Below are positions 21,145 through 31,599 of a DNA stretch of 64,000 bases, one piece after another. Source of the stretch: Euglena gracilis (taxonomy: Eukaryota > Euglenida > Euglenophyceae > Euglenales); assembly GCA_039621445.1 (NCBI GenBank), contig CP154956.1:42618437-42682436 (forward strand). Reading direction: 5' to 3'. Under the pieces are notes generated by a model, which did not search any database, was not told the DNA's origin, and saw only the letters and a list, made by a program, of their open reading frames with translations. Position 1 is the stretch's first letter. Each line of letters starts with the position of its first letter. The position numbers and the translations under genes were made by a program.

Positions 21145-21356
21145 GGAAGCGGTGGCGGACCGCGACCGCCTCGCGGCCCAGGTGGCGGAGCTGGAGCGGC
21201 GGCTGCACGATGCATCGGCCTCACTGCGGACGGCGGCGGAGGCGGCGGAGGGCCAGCGGGCGGAGCTGCGGCGGGCACAGGCGGAGGCGGAGGGCCAGCG
21301 GGCCGAGCTGCAGCGGGCCGAGGCGGAGGCGGAGGAAGCCCGGCGGCGGCCATGGC
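21145..21356 (+). CDS. Coiled-coil gene, exon
   Basis: Encodes EAVADRDRLAAQVAELERRL, then LRTAAEAAEGQRAELRRAQA and a near-repeat EAEGQRAELQRAEAEAEEAR (tandem 13-residue EGQRAEL units). The 3' end is at CATGGC followed by GTTTGC, a GT donor inside the terminus of the next element. Joining to 21759 keeps the frame. Confidence 0.7.
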
Positions 21357-21768
21357 GTTTGCTTAAGAGAATTTGACCCAGCCAGCAGCCTGTTTCTAGC
21401 CCTGGACTCCCCTTCCCCCATCAACGAGATTTTTTTATTTCCAGCCGCCCTTTGGGCGGCTGGACGGTTTCGGAGTGACAAAAATGGCCCAAAAATGGGC
21501 AAAAATGGTCAAAAATGGGCGAAAATATGTCGGGAAAAAAAGCTATCCAGGACATTTTTGGGGTCAAAAAATCAATTTCATGCATAATTGGCAGTTTATT
21601 AGACATTTTTGTGATTTCGATTTTTGGGGACCCGGTTCGACTCCGGGTCGGCCCAGCTCCAGCCCGGGACCCCTGTGGGAGGGGGTCAGCCAGCAGCCTT
21701 TTTCCAGCCAGCCCAATTTTTTGAGCCTCTGAGCTGGACCCCCCGGGGGGTCCTCAAGCAATGCCCTG
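21351..21768 (+). mobile_element. Introner-like element in coding sequence, CTTAAG-terminus family
   Basis: 418 bp. Termini CATGGCGTTTGCTTAAG and, inverted, CTCAAGCAATGCCCTG; flanking octamers GCGGCGGC and GCGGTGGC match at 7 of 8. Coiled-coil coding runs up to the left edge and resumes at the right edge. The donor GC|GTTTGC and acceptor CAAG|CAATGC lie within the termini. The retained 6+10+8 = 24 nt preserve the frame. Interior: CCAGCCGCCCTTTGGGCGGCTGG hairpin and AAAAATGGGC repeats, shared in style with 11098-11494. Confidence 0.8.
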
Positions 21769-21875
21769 GCGGTGGCTGCGGGAGACTCAGGCACAGCGGT
21801 CGGAGGGGCAGCGGCACGGTGCCGTCCTGGAGGATGAGGTGCGACGCCTGACCCAGGAAGTGGTCCGGGAGGCGG
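21759..21875 (+). CDS. Coiled-coil gene, exon
   Basis: Encodes MPWRWLRETQAQRSEGQRHG then AVLEDEVRRLTQEVVREAA. Its first codons derive from the element terminus and target duplication. The 3' end is near GCTATTGGGTGC just before the next element at 21897. Confidence 0.65.
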
Positions 21876-21896
21876 CTATTGGGTGCTCGCTGTGCC

Positions 21897-22516
21897 CAAG
21901 GCAGAACGGGAATTGGCCAAGCAGCCAGGGTGGTGGGTGGGGGGGGGTCGACCCCCCCCCCCCTGCATGGTGGGTGGGGGGTCTTTCTGGTGGCACCAAT
22001 TTTTGGACCCCAAAATTTTTTCCTGGTGACTTCGGCGCCGGGTGTTTTTTTGACCCATTTTGGGCCCATATAGGGGGTCCCCCCAAAACCCCCCCAAACT
22101 CCATTTTTTCACACCTTCCAAAAATTCAACGTTTTCTCAAAATTTTGATTTTGAAAGGTTTTTGAAGCAAAAAATGAGGTTGAAAGACAAAAAGAAATTC
22201 AAAGGAAAAAATGTCAGTAAAATTGACTCTGCCAGCATTTGGTCCAATTTTTTTGAGCATCGTTTTTTTCACCCCCCTCCCAAAAATACCAATTTTTAAC
22301 CCTGATTTTTTTGAGATTTTTTGTGAAAAAAATGTGGTTTTCCATCAAAAATCATGCATTTTGGGTTCATTTTTCAAAAACATTTTCAAAAAATTTCCCC
22401 GGCCAAAATCCCCGTTTACCCAAAATCGGTGAAGATGCTGTGATGGGGGCCCCCCAACCTCCCGGGTGGGGGGGGGGGTCGACCCCCCCCCCACCAGGCC
22501 TTCCCGTTCTGCCCTG
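21897..22516 (+). mobile_element. Introner-like element, GGCAGAACGGGAA termini
   Basis: 620 bp. Left terminus CAAGGCAGAACGGGAA and inverted right terminus TTCCCGTTCTGCCCTG; flanking octamers GCTGTGCC (21889-21896) and GCCGTGCC (22517-22524) differ at one base. Just inside are mirrored GGGGGGGTCGACCCCCCC palindromes. The AT-rich interior has no ORF of note. It begins immediately after a coiled-coil exon. Confidence 0.82.
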
Positions 22517-22524
22517 GCCGTGCC

Positions 22525-23079
22525 GGAGCACCAACCTTTCCGAACCTTTGCAAAAAAAAGAAGAAGGTCTGAGTGGTAATACTCAGGGGCCGTTGGGGAA
22601 CCTGAGGTTCAAATGGCAGAGAGTGGGAGCCAAAAGCGGTGTGCGACGATCAGCCCCCTTTCCTCACCTTTGAGCATATTGCACTTTTTTTTTGATGTTT
22701 TGCTGTTTTCCACAAACAATTTTTTTTAGAAAATTTCAAAGAATCATCATTTTTGGAATCATTTTCAACAAAGAATCAATGATTTTTGAACAAATTTGGC
22801 CCGATTTTCCGGCCCACAAAACCGAAATTTTTCCGCCCCCCCCCCTCAGTTTTGAGGTGGGGGGGGTCCGACCCACCCACCCACCCTCCGTGTCGGGAGG
22901 GGGGGTTCGACCCCCCCCTCAAGGCTTCCATGGGGACGATCCATGGGGACGATCCTTGTTATCAAAAGCCTTGTTCAAACAACTCCAACATTGCAACATG
23001 CGTCTGTCTGGAGATAATAGTCATATGTCTCACCATTCTCCCCCCTCATGTTTTGGCCCGACCGCCCCCCGCCGCTGAG
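22525..23079 (+). other. Intronic sequence with C-run palindromes
   Basis: No coding recognised. At 22840-22925 C-runs and G-runs surround GGGTCCGACCCACC and GGGTTCGACCCCCC palindromes, followed by a tandem ATGGGGACGATCC pair. Confidence 0.45.
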
Positions 23080-23206
23080 CGGTTGCAGGAGCAGCTGCAG
23101 CGGCTGCGCCAGGCGGCAGCGGAGCACGAGCAGCTGCAGGCCCAGTGGGATGACGAGCGGGAGGCGCTGTCCTCCCAGCACGCCGCCGCCCTTGCCCTGC
23201 TGGAGC
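23080..23206 (+). CDS. Coiled-coil gene, exon
   Basis: Encodes ERLQEQLQRLRQAAAEHEQL then QAQWDDEREALSSQHAAAL. It ends LALLE at a CAGGGCGTCC terminus. The acceptor is probably CCGCTGAG at 23072-23079. Confidence 0.7.
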
Positions 23207-23468
23207 CAGGGCGTCCCTCGAGCCGGTGGGGCCCCACTCCCTGGCTGGCAGCCTGGGACAGGGAGGGGGAAAATATGCACCGTGCAGTTTTTGCAGTTTT
23301 TTTTGCAGTTTTTTTTTGCAGTTTTTTTGCAGTTTTCACATTTTTGTTTTTTTTGCAGTTTTTTGCAGTTTTTTTTTTTGCAGTTTTTGTCCCCTCCTGC
23401 CTGGGGGGGGGTGGCACCCTTTCTTCCGGCCTCTGAGCTGGATCCTGGCGTCGCAAAGCGACGCCCTG
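23207..23468 (+). mobile_element. Small introner-like element with TTTTTTGCAG repeats
   Basis: Begins CAGGGCGTC and ends GACGCCCTG (9-nt perfect inverted termini). An AG lies 10 nt before the right end (AAAG, then CGACGCCCTG), as in other elements. Flanking octamers GCTGGAGC and CCCGTAGC match at 5 of 8. The interior is an imperfect (T)nGCAG tandem at about 23283-23392. It separates two coiled-coil exons. Confidence 0.6.
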
Positions 23469-23478
23469 CCCGTAGCAG

Positions 23479-23796
23479 CGCACCCACGCCCTGGACGCCG
23501 CCAACGAGGAGAAGGGCCGCGCGGCGCGCACGACGCAGGCGGCGCAGGACCGGCTGGCGGAGGCGCAGCGGGAGGCGGGGCGGAGCGGGGCGGAGCTGGC
23601 AGCGCTGCGGGAGCAGGGCGAGCGGCTGCAGCGGGAGCTCGAGGCGGAGGAGCGGGGCGGGGCGGAGGCGGTGGCCCGGCTGGAGCGGATGAGCGAGCAG
23701 CTGCGAGCGGCGCTGAAGGACCTGGAGCTGGAGGCCGTGGTGTTGAAGGAGCAGCCCAGGGGGAGGGGCAAGAGGGTCGAGGGGCTGCGGCCAGAT
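23479..23796 (+). CDS. Coiled-coil gene, exon
   Basis: About 106 residues: RTHALDAANEEKGRAARTTQ, AQDRLAEAQREAGRSGAELA, LERMSEQLRAALKDLELEAV, then a basic tail GRGKRVEGLRPD. It ends with a canonical donor (CAGAT followed by GTAAGT), showing that GT donors also occur in this gene. Acceptor GTAGCAG. Confidence 0.78.
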
Positions 23797-24100
23797 GTAA
23801 GTGCTTTGCCGCCACTGCCCTGCTACATAGCTCGGCAACAAAAGCAAAACCCACAACACAGCACATATATGCCACACAGTATGCACAGTATTCGGCACAC
23901 ACGATCAGGATGTATAAAGCCACCCTCCCCCCCCTCCGCTTTCCTTTTAACAGGTTTCATCATGTGCCTTGGGGTTTCAATGGTGCGAAGCCCCTCCTCT
24001 GCTACCAGTGCTGGGGGCCCTCGGGGCCAGGGATGAGGGAATGCTGGCCAGGCTGCTTCAGTCTTTGGGGGATGGGGGGTCGGGCAGCTGGGGTTCACGT

Positions 24101-24210
24101 GATGACCGGCCTGAGACAGGCGTTGCTGGCTGAGCTGCGGCCCGAAGGGGAGCGTTCCGTAGAGCGCCCTGTCGTGCCCGCCGAAGCCAAGGTGGTGCCC
24201 TGTGACCACA
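24101..24210 (+). CDS. Probable exon
   Basis: Open, GC-rich stretch encoding LRQALLAELRPEGERSVERP then VVPAEAKVVPCDHIKG. It is less coiled-coil-like; boundaries are guesses (possible acceptor GAGACAG). Confidence 0.4.
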
Positions 24211-24287
24211 TCAAAGGCTGCCTGGCATACCTCCCCCTTCTCTGCCCACTGTTCTGAACAGTGGCATCCGGCATTTCCATCTTTCAG

Positions 24288-24627
24288 TCGTCGGCTAGGT
24301 TGTCGTTGGAGGTGGACTCATGGGGGGTGGCACCGCCGCCGCCGCCGCCACGGAACAATTTTGGTGGCTCCGCGGACACTGCTGCGCCACCTGTGGCGAC
24401 GCGCAGCAGGGGGGGGGGAATATGCAACTTGCATAATTTGCATTTTTTTTTGCATAATCAGGTTTTCCCGAAATTTGCATTTTTTGCATTTTTTTTGCAT
24501 TTTTTTGCATTTTTTTTGACTTGCATAATTTGAAGGGCCAAGTTGCATTCCCCCCCCCCTGCGCGCAGCCAGCTGCGGCCACTGCGGTGTCTCCTGTGGC
24601 CAGTGTCTGCCACCTCCCAATTCCAAG
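24288..24627 (+). CDS. Probable exon pair around a 154-bp element
   Basis: Opens after CTTTCAG (24281-24287) with SSARLSLEVDSWG, a Pro-rich run and NNFGGSADTAAPPVATR, to 24406. After removal of the inserted element it continues from 24569 (SQLRPLRCLLWPVSATSQFQ) to a canonical donor at 24628 (TTCCAAG, then GTAACTG). The junction at the duplicated octamer keeps the frame. Confidence 0.5.
24408..24561 (+). mobile_element. 154-bp introner-like element with TTTTTTGCAT repeats
   Basis: Flanked by a perfect 8-bp repeat CGCGCAGC (24400-24407 and 24562-24569). Inverted termini AGGGGGGGGGGAATATGC and GCATTCCCCCCCCCTG-like, then AACTTG/CAAGTT. The interior is (T)nGCAT tandem sequence, parallel to the (T)nGCAG interior at 23207-23468. 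The octamer carries AG, so removal at the AG of each copy restores the original sequence. Confidence 0.8.
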
Positions 24628-26238
24628 GTAACTGTTGACGCTATTTAAAGGCATAGGTGTGCGGTTGAAACTCATACAAAACATTTTAGCCATTGAAGTA
24701 AAATTCAGGCCTTTTTTGGGGGTGGGGTCCCAGGCACCAGCAGACTTTGTTTTGACCCCTTGTCCAACGACCCTTCCTGTCGGAAGACACCTTTTTGGTC
24801 ACGACCCTATGTGCAACGACCCCCCCCCCCTCGGTCAGAGGACAGAGGTTACCGGTCATTGGACATAGGGGGAGGGGGGGTAAAAATAGCTGTCAGTGCA
24901 TACATCGACTTTCAGCCATCTGCTTGTCTGTGCACTGCATCCATCCATATGCCTGCATGCATTTGCACATTTTGAATGCTTAACCATTTGCCAAATCTCT
25001 TTGGGTCTTTCGCTTCTGCAAGCCTCCACAGGCTGTCTTTCCTGCGAGGCTCTCCAGGTCATCACTGATGTGTTCGGTGCATTGTACGACTTGGGCGACC
25101 CTTCCTGCCTGACGCTGCCTTGCCAAGGGCCAAGGGTTGACCAAATGATGGTTTCCCAACTGTTCAGGTCGGCTGAGGACAGCTTAGTCTCCAGGCTACA
25201 CATCTCTGTATGAAGCGATGTTAAACTGCAAAACTGATGAGTTTCACAGAAGGCCCAGTGGTAGGATACGCCATTCACAGCACTTTGAATGCCTATTTTC
25301 TGTCAACCCACCAAGCCGGACCGTATTTTCCCCGGGCATTGTGTTTTCCACCAAATTTGATAACAAATCCTTGGAGAACTCTTTCAAGGCATTTGGCTCA
25401 CACGGCACAGAACAGTTGGTTGAAGGCTTTTTTTCCAGTTTTCACCAGGGGTTCAAAAATGAGGAAGAGTTTGAACCCAAGGAGCCTCGGTATATTAAGA
25501 ACCCCTCCCTGTAGAAACATTTGGAATTCTCAACAAGCATTTTTAAAATACATTAAATGCTTTTCGAACAATTATGCAGAACATCAAGTGCACAATAGGA
25601 TGAATTCATCACATATGCACCTCATGTGCACTGAGGAGCTTAGCTTGGGATCGGATTTGTTTCCCCCTGAGCCATCGTCACCCGAAAGGCCAGCCAGTGC
25701 TGGGAATTCTGACAATTTTCAAAACTGGCAGGTTGGACAGTGCAGAAAACCTGGCAGTCCCAGGCGGACCCAGACCAGTTCTTGGACAGTTTCTGGGGGG
25801 TGGGGATTCGCAGGTCTGATGCGAATCAGATATTTTTTCGAAAGCCTCGTGACCTGGGGGGAGGGAGGGGGTGGGTGGGTCTTTAAAAAAAAACCTCTGA
25901 TGCGAATACCATGTGAACCCTCAAATTGTAAATCTTGTAAACATTTGTGGAGGAATTGAGAATTTTGCACTGGTTGGCTGTGCTATGCAGCAGGAAAGGG
26001 GCGTCGGCCGGCAGGGCTGCCCACGTTCGGAGCGGTGCCTCGGCTGAATGACCTCTGGTGCCGCAACCAGGCCGTCTGTAATTTGGCGCTCAATTTTCGC
26101 GTTTGTATTTGGCGCGCCCATTCCATTCTATTTGTGTAAGGCATTTTGAAAGTACTGACGTTGGGGTTTGAAACCCACCAAAGAGACACATTAAGCTTGG
26201 GGCTTCTTTAAGGTTGTTCCGTGCTTGGTGAAGGGTGG
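24628..26238 (+). other. Long non-coding stretch (intron)
   Basis: Starts at a canonical donor (GTAACTG). Includes the three-copy repeat at 24765-24880. The rest (24900-26200) is moderately AT-rich single-copy-looking sequence; open frames here show no recognisable domain and no coiled coil. Confidence 0.4.
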
Positions 26239-26965
26239 GATGTCACGGGAGGTTGGTTCGTGGGAGGTTGGTGCCGCGGCCGGCCGTCGCCCAACCAAAG
26301 CACCATTTTGGTTGGGCCGCGGCCGACCGGGACCCAACCAAGTCACTGTTTTTGGTTGGGCCACGGTCGGCCGCGGTCGGCCACGGCTGGCCGCAACCCA
26401 ACCAAATCTCCATTGTCTGATTGTTGGTTGGGCCGTGGTGGCCGCGGCCAGCCGCGACCCAACCTCTCATGACCGTCCAAGCACTGTTCCGGTATCTACC
26501 AATTCCATCTCTGTTCACAAAAAAAGAGTTTCTGGCGTTCTTTGAAGGAATAGGGTTAGGGTCAGGGTTAGGGGTACGATTCTTATGCAAACAGCAGAAC
26601 ACTTCCCGCTCATTAGATTGGCCTCTACAAGGTACGCAGCGAACCCAAAGAGCCGCCCAACTAGGGTTAAAAACAAGGACCCTCGCTTGGCGCCTTCGAT
26701 GCCTTGCTCGGGTCCCCTCCATGTGTATTAACCCTAGTTGGGCTGCTGTTTGGGGTAGCTGGTACCTTGCAGGGGCCAATTTATCACGTTTCTGAGCAAC
26801 CGGCTGCAGCTACACTCAAAAAATTTCAAGACTTCAAAATGAAAAGGGTTTGGGTTAGGGTCGCCGGTGGTTGGGTTGCGGCCGGCCGCGACCCAACCAA
26901 ATCACTGTTTCTGGTTGGCGACGGCCGGCCGCGGCCAACCTCCCATGAACCAACCTCCCGTGAAC
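26239..26965 (+). mobile_element. Fold-back element, GGTTGGGCCGCGGCCGACC arms, core hairpin inside
   Basis: Inverted ends: CACGGGAGGTTGGTTCGTG on the left and CATGAACCAACCTCCCGTG on the right, extended inwards by GCCGCGGCCGGCCGTCGCC and its inverse (about 55 bp in total). The left arm carries four more GGTTGGGCC...GGCC...CCCAACC palindromes, the right arm two. The core (26541-26789) is the shared hairpin module. No clear target duplication. Confidence 0.8.
26541..26789 (+). repeat. Core hairpin module, copy 1 (degenerate)
   Basis: Begins GAAGGAATAGGGTTAGGG, contains GCGAACCCAAAGAG, then an inverted pair: CCCAACTAGGGTTAAAAAC on the left and TATTAACCCTAGTTGGG on the right, around a GGACC...GGCGCC apex. 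It ends with GGGGTAGCTGGTACC. The same module occurs at 35341, 37975 and 41530. Confidence 0.85.
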
Positions 26966-27139
26966 GTCCACCCCTTGGTTTGCTCTTGCTCTGTGCCCAA
27001 CGGACTCCAAATTGGCAACGTGTGCGGTTTGAGCGCGGGGGGGGGGTTCCCCACCCAAACAGTCATGCGGCCCAATGGTTGCTTGAATTTGGAGCAAGTG
27101 GCCCCAACCCACCCCGTCCTGACTGCATCCCCCAACACC

Positions 27140-27370
27140 CGCCTGGCCCCAATGAGCTGCGCAACCGCCTCATGGACCGGGACCTGGCGCACGACGCCGG
27201 CCGGCGGCGGCTGCAGGCGGCGGAGCAGGCGCTGCAGGAGAGCGCGGCGCAGGTCCGGCGGCTGCAGGCATTGCTGGAGCAGCAGGAGCGGCAGCTGGCC
27301 GCCGCGGCGGAGGAGGCGGAGGAGCTGCAGAACAGCGTAGCCGACTTCCGCCGCTGGCCCCTTGCTGCCG
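27140..27370 (+). CDS. Coiled-coil gene, exon
   Basis: About 75 residues: GPNELRNRLMDRDLAHDAGR, RLQAAEQALQESAAQVRRLQ, ALLEQQERQLAAAAEEAEEL, QNSVADF. The 5' boundary is uncertain. The 3' end abuts the element at 27376. Confidence 0.68.
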
Positions 27371-27375
27371 AACAC

Positions 27376-27687
27376 CAGGGTGGTCCTTAAGGGACAGGAA
27401 AGTTTTTTTTTTTTCTTAAGGACCGCCCCCCTTTCGGCCAAAGGACCGACCAAGGGCCGGACTGGGACTTGAACGGGGTCCATTATTAAAAAGTCCAAAA
27501 AATACATTTTTTGATGATTTGGATGGATGGGCGATGGTCCAAGGATGCCAAGAATCAGTTTTTTTTTCCTGATGTCGACCTGTTGTCGCCGAAGAATGCC
27601 AAATTTCTTTGCCCATTTTCCTGTATATTTTCATTGAGTGTGCTGGGACAGCGGAGTTTTTGTTTTGTTTCCTTAAGGACCGCCCTG
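27376..27687 (+). mobile_element. Introner-like element, CTTAAG-terminus family
   Basis: 312 bp, perfect 8-bp duplication CCGAACAC (27368-27375 and 27688-27695). Inverted termini CAGGGTGGTCCTTAAGG and CCTTAAGGACCGCCCTG. An AG sits 10 nt before the right end (TTAAG, then GACCGCCCTG). The interior matches 80-284. It begins just downstream of a coiled-coil exon. Confidence 0.88.
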
Positions 27688-27695
27688 CCGAACAC

Positions 27696-28031
27696 ACCAT
27701 GCCAAGGTTTTCATCCACAGTTGCAAACGGTGTCCCATTCCATTTGCCAAATTCTAAACTCTCCCCCCCCACCCCAATAATACCATAATACCTCCCCTTG
27801 GGGTCTGACTTCAACCGAAGAAATAATCAATAATGTCAGACCACCAACCTCGATTCTCGCCCGAAAAAAATCTGGTTGAAAATCAGAATTCACCCCCCGG
27901 TCGGAGTGCACCTTTTGGTCACATGTCCAATGACCCCCCGGTTACCGGTCGTTGGACGTAGGGGGCCATATAGTTTATTGCTGCATCAAATATTGAATAA
28001 TGAGCTTTTGATCCCTGTTTCTTTTTCCAAG
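27696..28031 (+). other. Intron with three-copy repeat
   Basis: No coding recognised; contains the third copy of the CACCTTTTGGTCA...ACCGGTC repeat at 27893-27965. Ends TTTTTCCAAG at 28022-28031. Confidence 0.45.
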
Positions 28032-28215
28032 TCACGGCCACCATCAGCAGGGCCAGCCCCCCAGCCGCTGGTGGAGCGCCTGCAGCAGCACACCGCCCCG
28101 CTGGTGGACCGGCTGGCGGCCCGCCAGGAGGCGGTGGCCGCCGCCCTCGCTCACCACGGAGCGACTCTGCCGAAGCCCCGGCAGCGTTCAGCTTCCGTCG
28201 ACTCCCTGGACAGGC
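28032..28215 (+). CDS. Coiled-coil gene, exon (Pro/Ala-rich)
   Basis: Encodes AGPAPQPLVERLQQHTAPLV then DRLAARQEAVAAALAHHGAT and a Ser/Arg tail PKPRQRSASVDSLDRR that resembles a phosphorylatable linker. The 3' boundary is unknown. Confidence 0.6.
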
Positions 28216-28319
28216 GTCCGCTGTGTTGTGGCTCCGGTATGGTGGTACCCCCCCCCCAGGAAACTTCCATGCAAAAGGACTCTGAGGCTCCTGCCCAGGA
28301 AGCTGTCAGCTGTCAGGGC

Positions 28320-28920
28320 CAATATAATATATATTTATATATTTATATTATTATTTATTATTTATTATTATTTATATTTATATTATATTAATATTATATT
28401 TATGTGTGTATGTATGTATGTATGTATGTATGTATGTATGTGTGTGTGCGTGTATGTATATGTATACGTATGTATGTATGTATGTATGTATGTATGTATG
28501 TATGTATGTATGTATGTATGTATGTGTGTATGTATGTATGTATGTATGTATGTATGTATGTATGTATGTATGTATGTATGTATGTATGTATGTATGTATG
28601 TATGTATGTATGTATGTATGTATGTATGTATGTATGTATGTATGTATGTATGTATGTATGTATGTATGTATGTACGTACGTACGTACGTACGTACGTATG
28701 TTGTATGTATGTATGTATGTATGTATGTATGTATGTATGTATGTATGTATGTATGTATGTATGTATGTATGTATGTATGTATGTATGTATGTATGTATGT
28801 ATGTATGTATGTATGTATGTATGTATGTATGTATGTATGTATGTATGTATGTATGTATGTATGTATGTATGTATGTATGTATGTATGTATGTATGTATAT
28901 ATATGTATATATATGTATAT
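28320..28920 (+). repeat. (TATG)n microsatellite
   Basis: After an A/T-only tract, about 500 bp of TATG tetranucleotide (28406-28900) is interrupted by a (TACG)n block at 28673-28697 and a few TGTG variants. Ends in TATA-rich variants. Open frames across it are artefacts. Confidence 0.95.
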
Positions 28921-29103
28921 ATATGTATACTGCTGCTCATCACGAAGAAGATGCAGTCCCATACATGCATTTATGTCTGTAGGAGGAGAAGTCCGAGCAA
29001 CTTTGAGCCTCGCTGAGCCTGTTTTGAGGAGGGTCTCCCTGAACCTTGCTCGAGCAAGCTCGAGGAGGCTTGCCAGTCAAGGGGAGGGCTTAAAAACAGC
29101 TCG

Positions 29104-29538
<435 letters not shown>

Positions 29539-29721
29539 TTGAACTATCACGCGAGGGCCTACCTGGGGAGCTGTCCCACCTCGGAAACTGTCAGGGTTCT
29601 TGGCCTTAGTTCCTGGCATTGGCATAAGTGTCAGGTGACAGCTTTCCGGTGGAGGGGGTTGGCCTGGGGATGTGCTGTCCGGTGTGTCTGCTGGGGTGCA
29701 ACGCGGGGGCGTGGCGGCAGG

Positions 29722-29875
29722 CAGCTCGCCGGTGGCAGACCCCGTCAAGGAGCTCCTGCGGCGGGAGAGCGGCCGGGTGGCGAGCTGCCGGGAGGCGGTG
29801 GAGGACCTGCAGCGGCTGGAGGAGGGGCTGCTGGAGGTGTTGACCAGAAGGGAAGCGGACCTGGAGGCTGTCGCC
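29722..29875 (+). CDS. Coiled-coil gene, exon
   Basis: Encodes [40 protein letters not shown] and [12 protein letters not shown]. Acceptor GGCAGGCAG. The end is near GTCGCCCAGCCCCAG. Confidence 0.6.
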
Positions 29876-30195
29876 CAGCCCCAGGCGGATGCGGCTTTCC
29901 CTGCCCCTCCCCTGTTATGCGACCACTCCCCTATGGGCGACGACGGGGGGTTGTGCGACACAAGGGTTGTGTGATGGGGGGGGGGGCGGGTGTAAGAGGC
30001 CAGTCCTCCACATGCGTTGATTGGCTCCACCTGTATTCGACTACGGACACCCCCCATACCTCATTTATCAGCTATTTTTTTTTTCAGAAGCCTGGCCCAG
30101 CATGGCAAATGCTGCATCTGTCATGCCGCACTGTTGTGACGGCACTGCCAAGCCCCCCCCCCTCCCGGGTTGCCTGCCCGGGCGCTGCCCCCAAG

Positions 30196-30358
30196 GCCCA
30201 GAACGCAGTGCTGGAGGAGGAGCTGCAGCGGTCCCAGGGCGCTCTGCACGATGCCGCCATCAAGCTGGACGGCCTGGGCCGGGAGCTGCACTTTGCGGAG
30301 GACGGCCAGGAGCACCTCCGGGCCCTGGAGCGGATGGTGAAGGAGCACCTGCCCAGCC
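30196..30358 (+). CDS. Coiled-coil gene, exon
   Basis: Encodes [40 protein letters not shown] and [14 protein letters not shown]. The acceptor may be CCCAAG at 30189-30194. Good coiled-coil composition. Confidence 0.65.
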
Positions 30359-30439
30359 CCCGGCCTGTGCCATTCGCATATGCTCTGCTTGGGGCTTAAG
30401 CCTACAACATGCAATGATGCCTTTACATAAGATTTTGTA

Positions 30440-30530
30440 ATTTGTGAGTGTGTGTGTGTGTATATATGTAATTTGCTTTTACGTGTATGTGTAATATATG
30501 TCATTCTAAATAGTTTTCACCATTTAGAAT

Positions 30531-30576
<46 letters not shown>

Positions 30577-30600
30577 CATGTATATATATGTGACTTGTTA
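30440..30600 (+). repeat. (GT)n microsatellites
   Basis: Short (GT)n tract at about 30445-30462 and a longer one at 30536-30571, with TATATATG variants. Intronic. Confidence 0.9.
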
Positions 30601-30734
30601 GTTACCAAACCACACCACGTCTTTTACTCGTTTTTTTTTGCTGTTGTTATTTTTCCAGAATTTATTATAAATTACAGCCATGATTATTATTTGCCCACAT
30701 GAACAAAACAGAACCGCACACCTGGGAAGGTCTG

Positions 30735-31155
30735 CCGGGTGCTGCTGGCGGAGCGGTTCGGGCGGCACAACGAGCGGCTGCGGGCTGGGGTGCAGCAGCG
30801 GGACGAGGAGGTGTGGCAGCTCGTGCAGGCGGCCAGCCCCCCGGAGCCCGCCAGCCCGCCAGCCGCGGCGCCCGCCGAACCAGACCCTGCAGACCCTGCC
30901 GACCCTCCGCCCGCCCCAACCAGCCCTGCCCAGGCCTCCCCTTGCAGGTCCCACCCACCCCCACCCTCACCGAAAGGGGACGTGGGGGCGCCTGTCCCCA
31001 CGGCCACAGGGCGGATCAGCCCCGTGTACCCGGTCATCATGAGCCCCGGGGGCCAGCTGCACCCGCCCCTCATCACCCCGGCGGGCTCCAAGGAACAGCT
31101 TGACGTCGCGTTTGACATCCAGCTGTACCACCTCGAGCAGGCCATCCTCCGGCCA
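30735..31155 (+). CDS. Coiled-coil then proline-rich exon
   Basis: Encodes LLAERFGRHNERLRAGVQQR then DEEVWQLVQAA, followed by a disordered Pro/Ala/Asp stretch (PPEPASPPAAAPAEPDPADP), then GRISPVYPVIMSPGGQLHPP and KEQLDVAFDIQLYHLEQAIL. The change from helix to low-complexity linker and back suggests a hinge. Boundaries are approximate; the internal linker could hide a small intron. Confidence 0.6.
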
Positions 31156-31308
31156 GCAGTTGGCTCCTGTGGGCGCGGTGTTCCTACATGCATGAACTAC
31201 CCCCCCCCCCCCGACCATGCCCCTGGGTTTGCTCAGTCATCATCACCGTTGGGAAGGGTTGGGGGGTCAGTTTGGGTTGAGGGTTGGCAGCCATAGTGCT
31301 GCAACCAG

Positions 31309-31404
31309 TTGGAGAACAGCTCCACTCTCGTGGCGCTGAGGTCGCGGCTGCAGGACAAGGAGAGGCAAGTGGAATTCTGGGAGCAGAAATATGCAGACAT
31401 TCAG
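31309..31404 (+). CDS. Coiled-coil gene, short exon
   Basis: After CAACCAG, encodes LENSSTLVALRSRLQDKERQ then VEFWEQKYADIQ. The second half (KERQVEFWEQKY) is an amphipathic helix. Confidence 0.6.
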
Positions 31405-31599
31405 AGTCCCATGACTTGTAGCGGCTGTACGACAGCCTGTCGTTGAAAGGCGCCATTGCTTTGCGTAGTACCGTCTACTCTGGGTGGAATCGGAACTAAA
31501 ATGGAATTGTCTTTATAATTGTGTCCGAAGATGGCATTTCACCACTGCTTTTCCTGGCCATTTTCACCAGCCCTTAATTTTGCGATTATGCACCGAGAG

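Noticed and set aside
25237-25959. 240-codon frame as a gene
   Set aside because: No start context, domain, compositional bias or splice sites; likely chance in moderately GC-balanced intron sequence.
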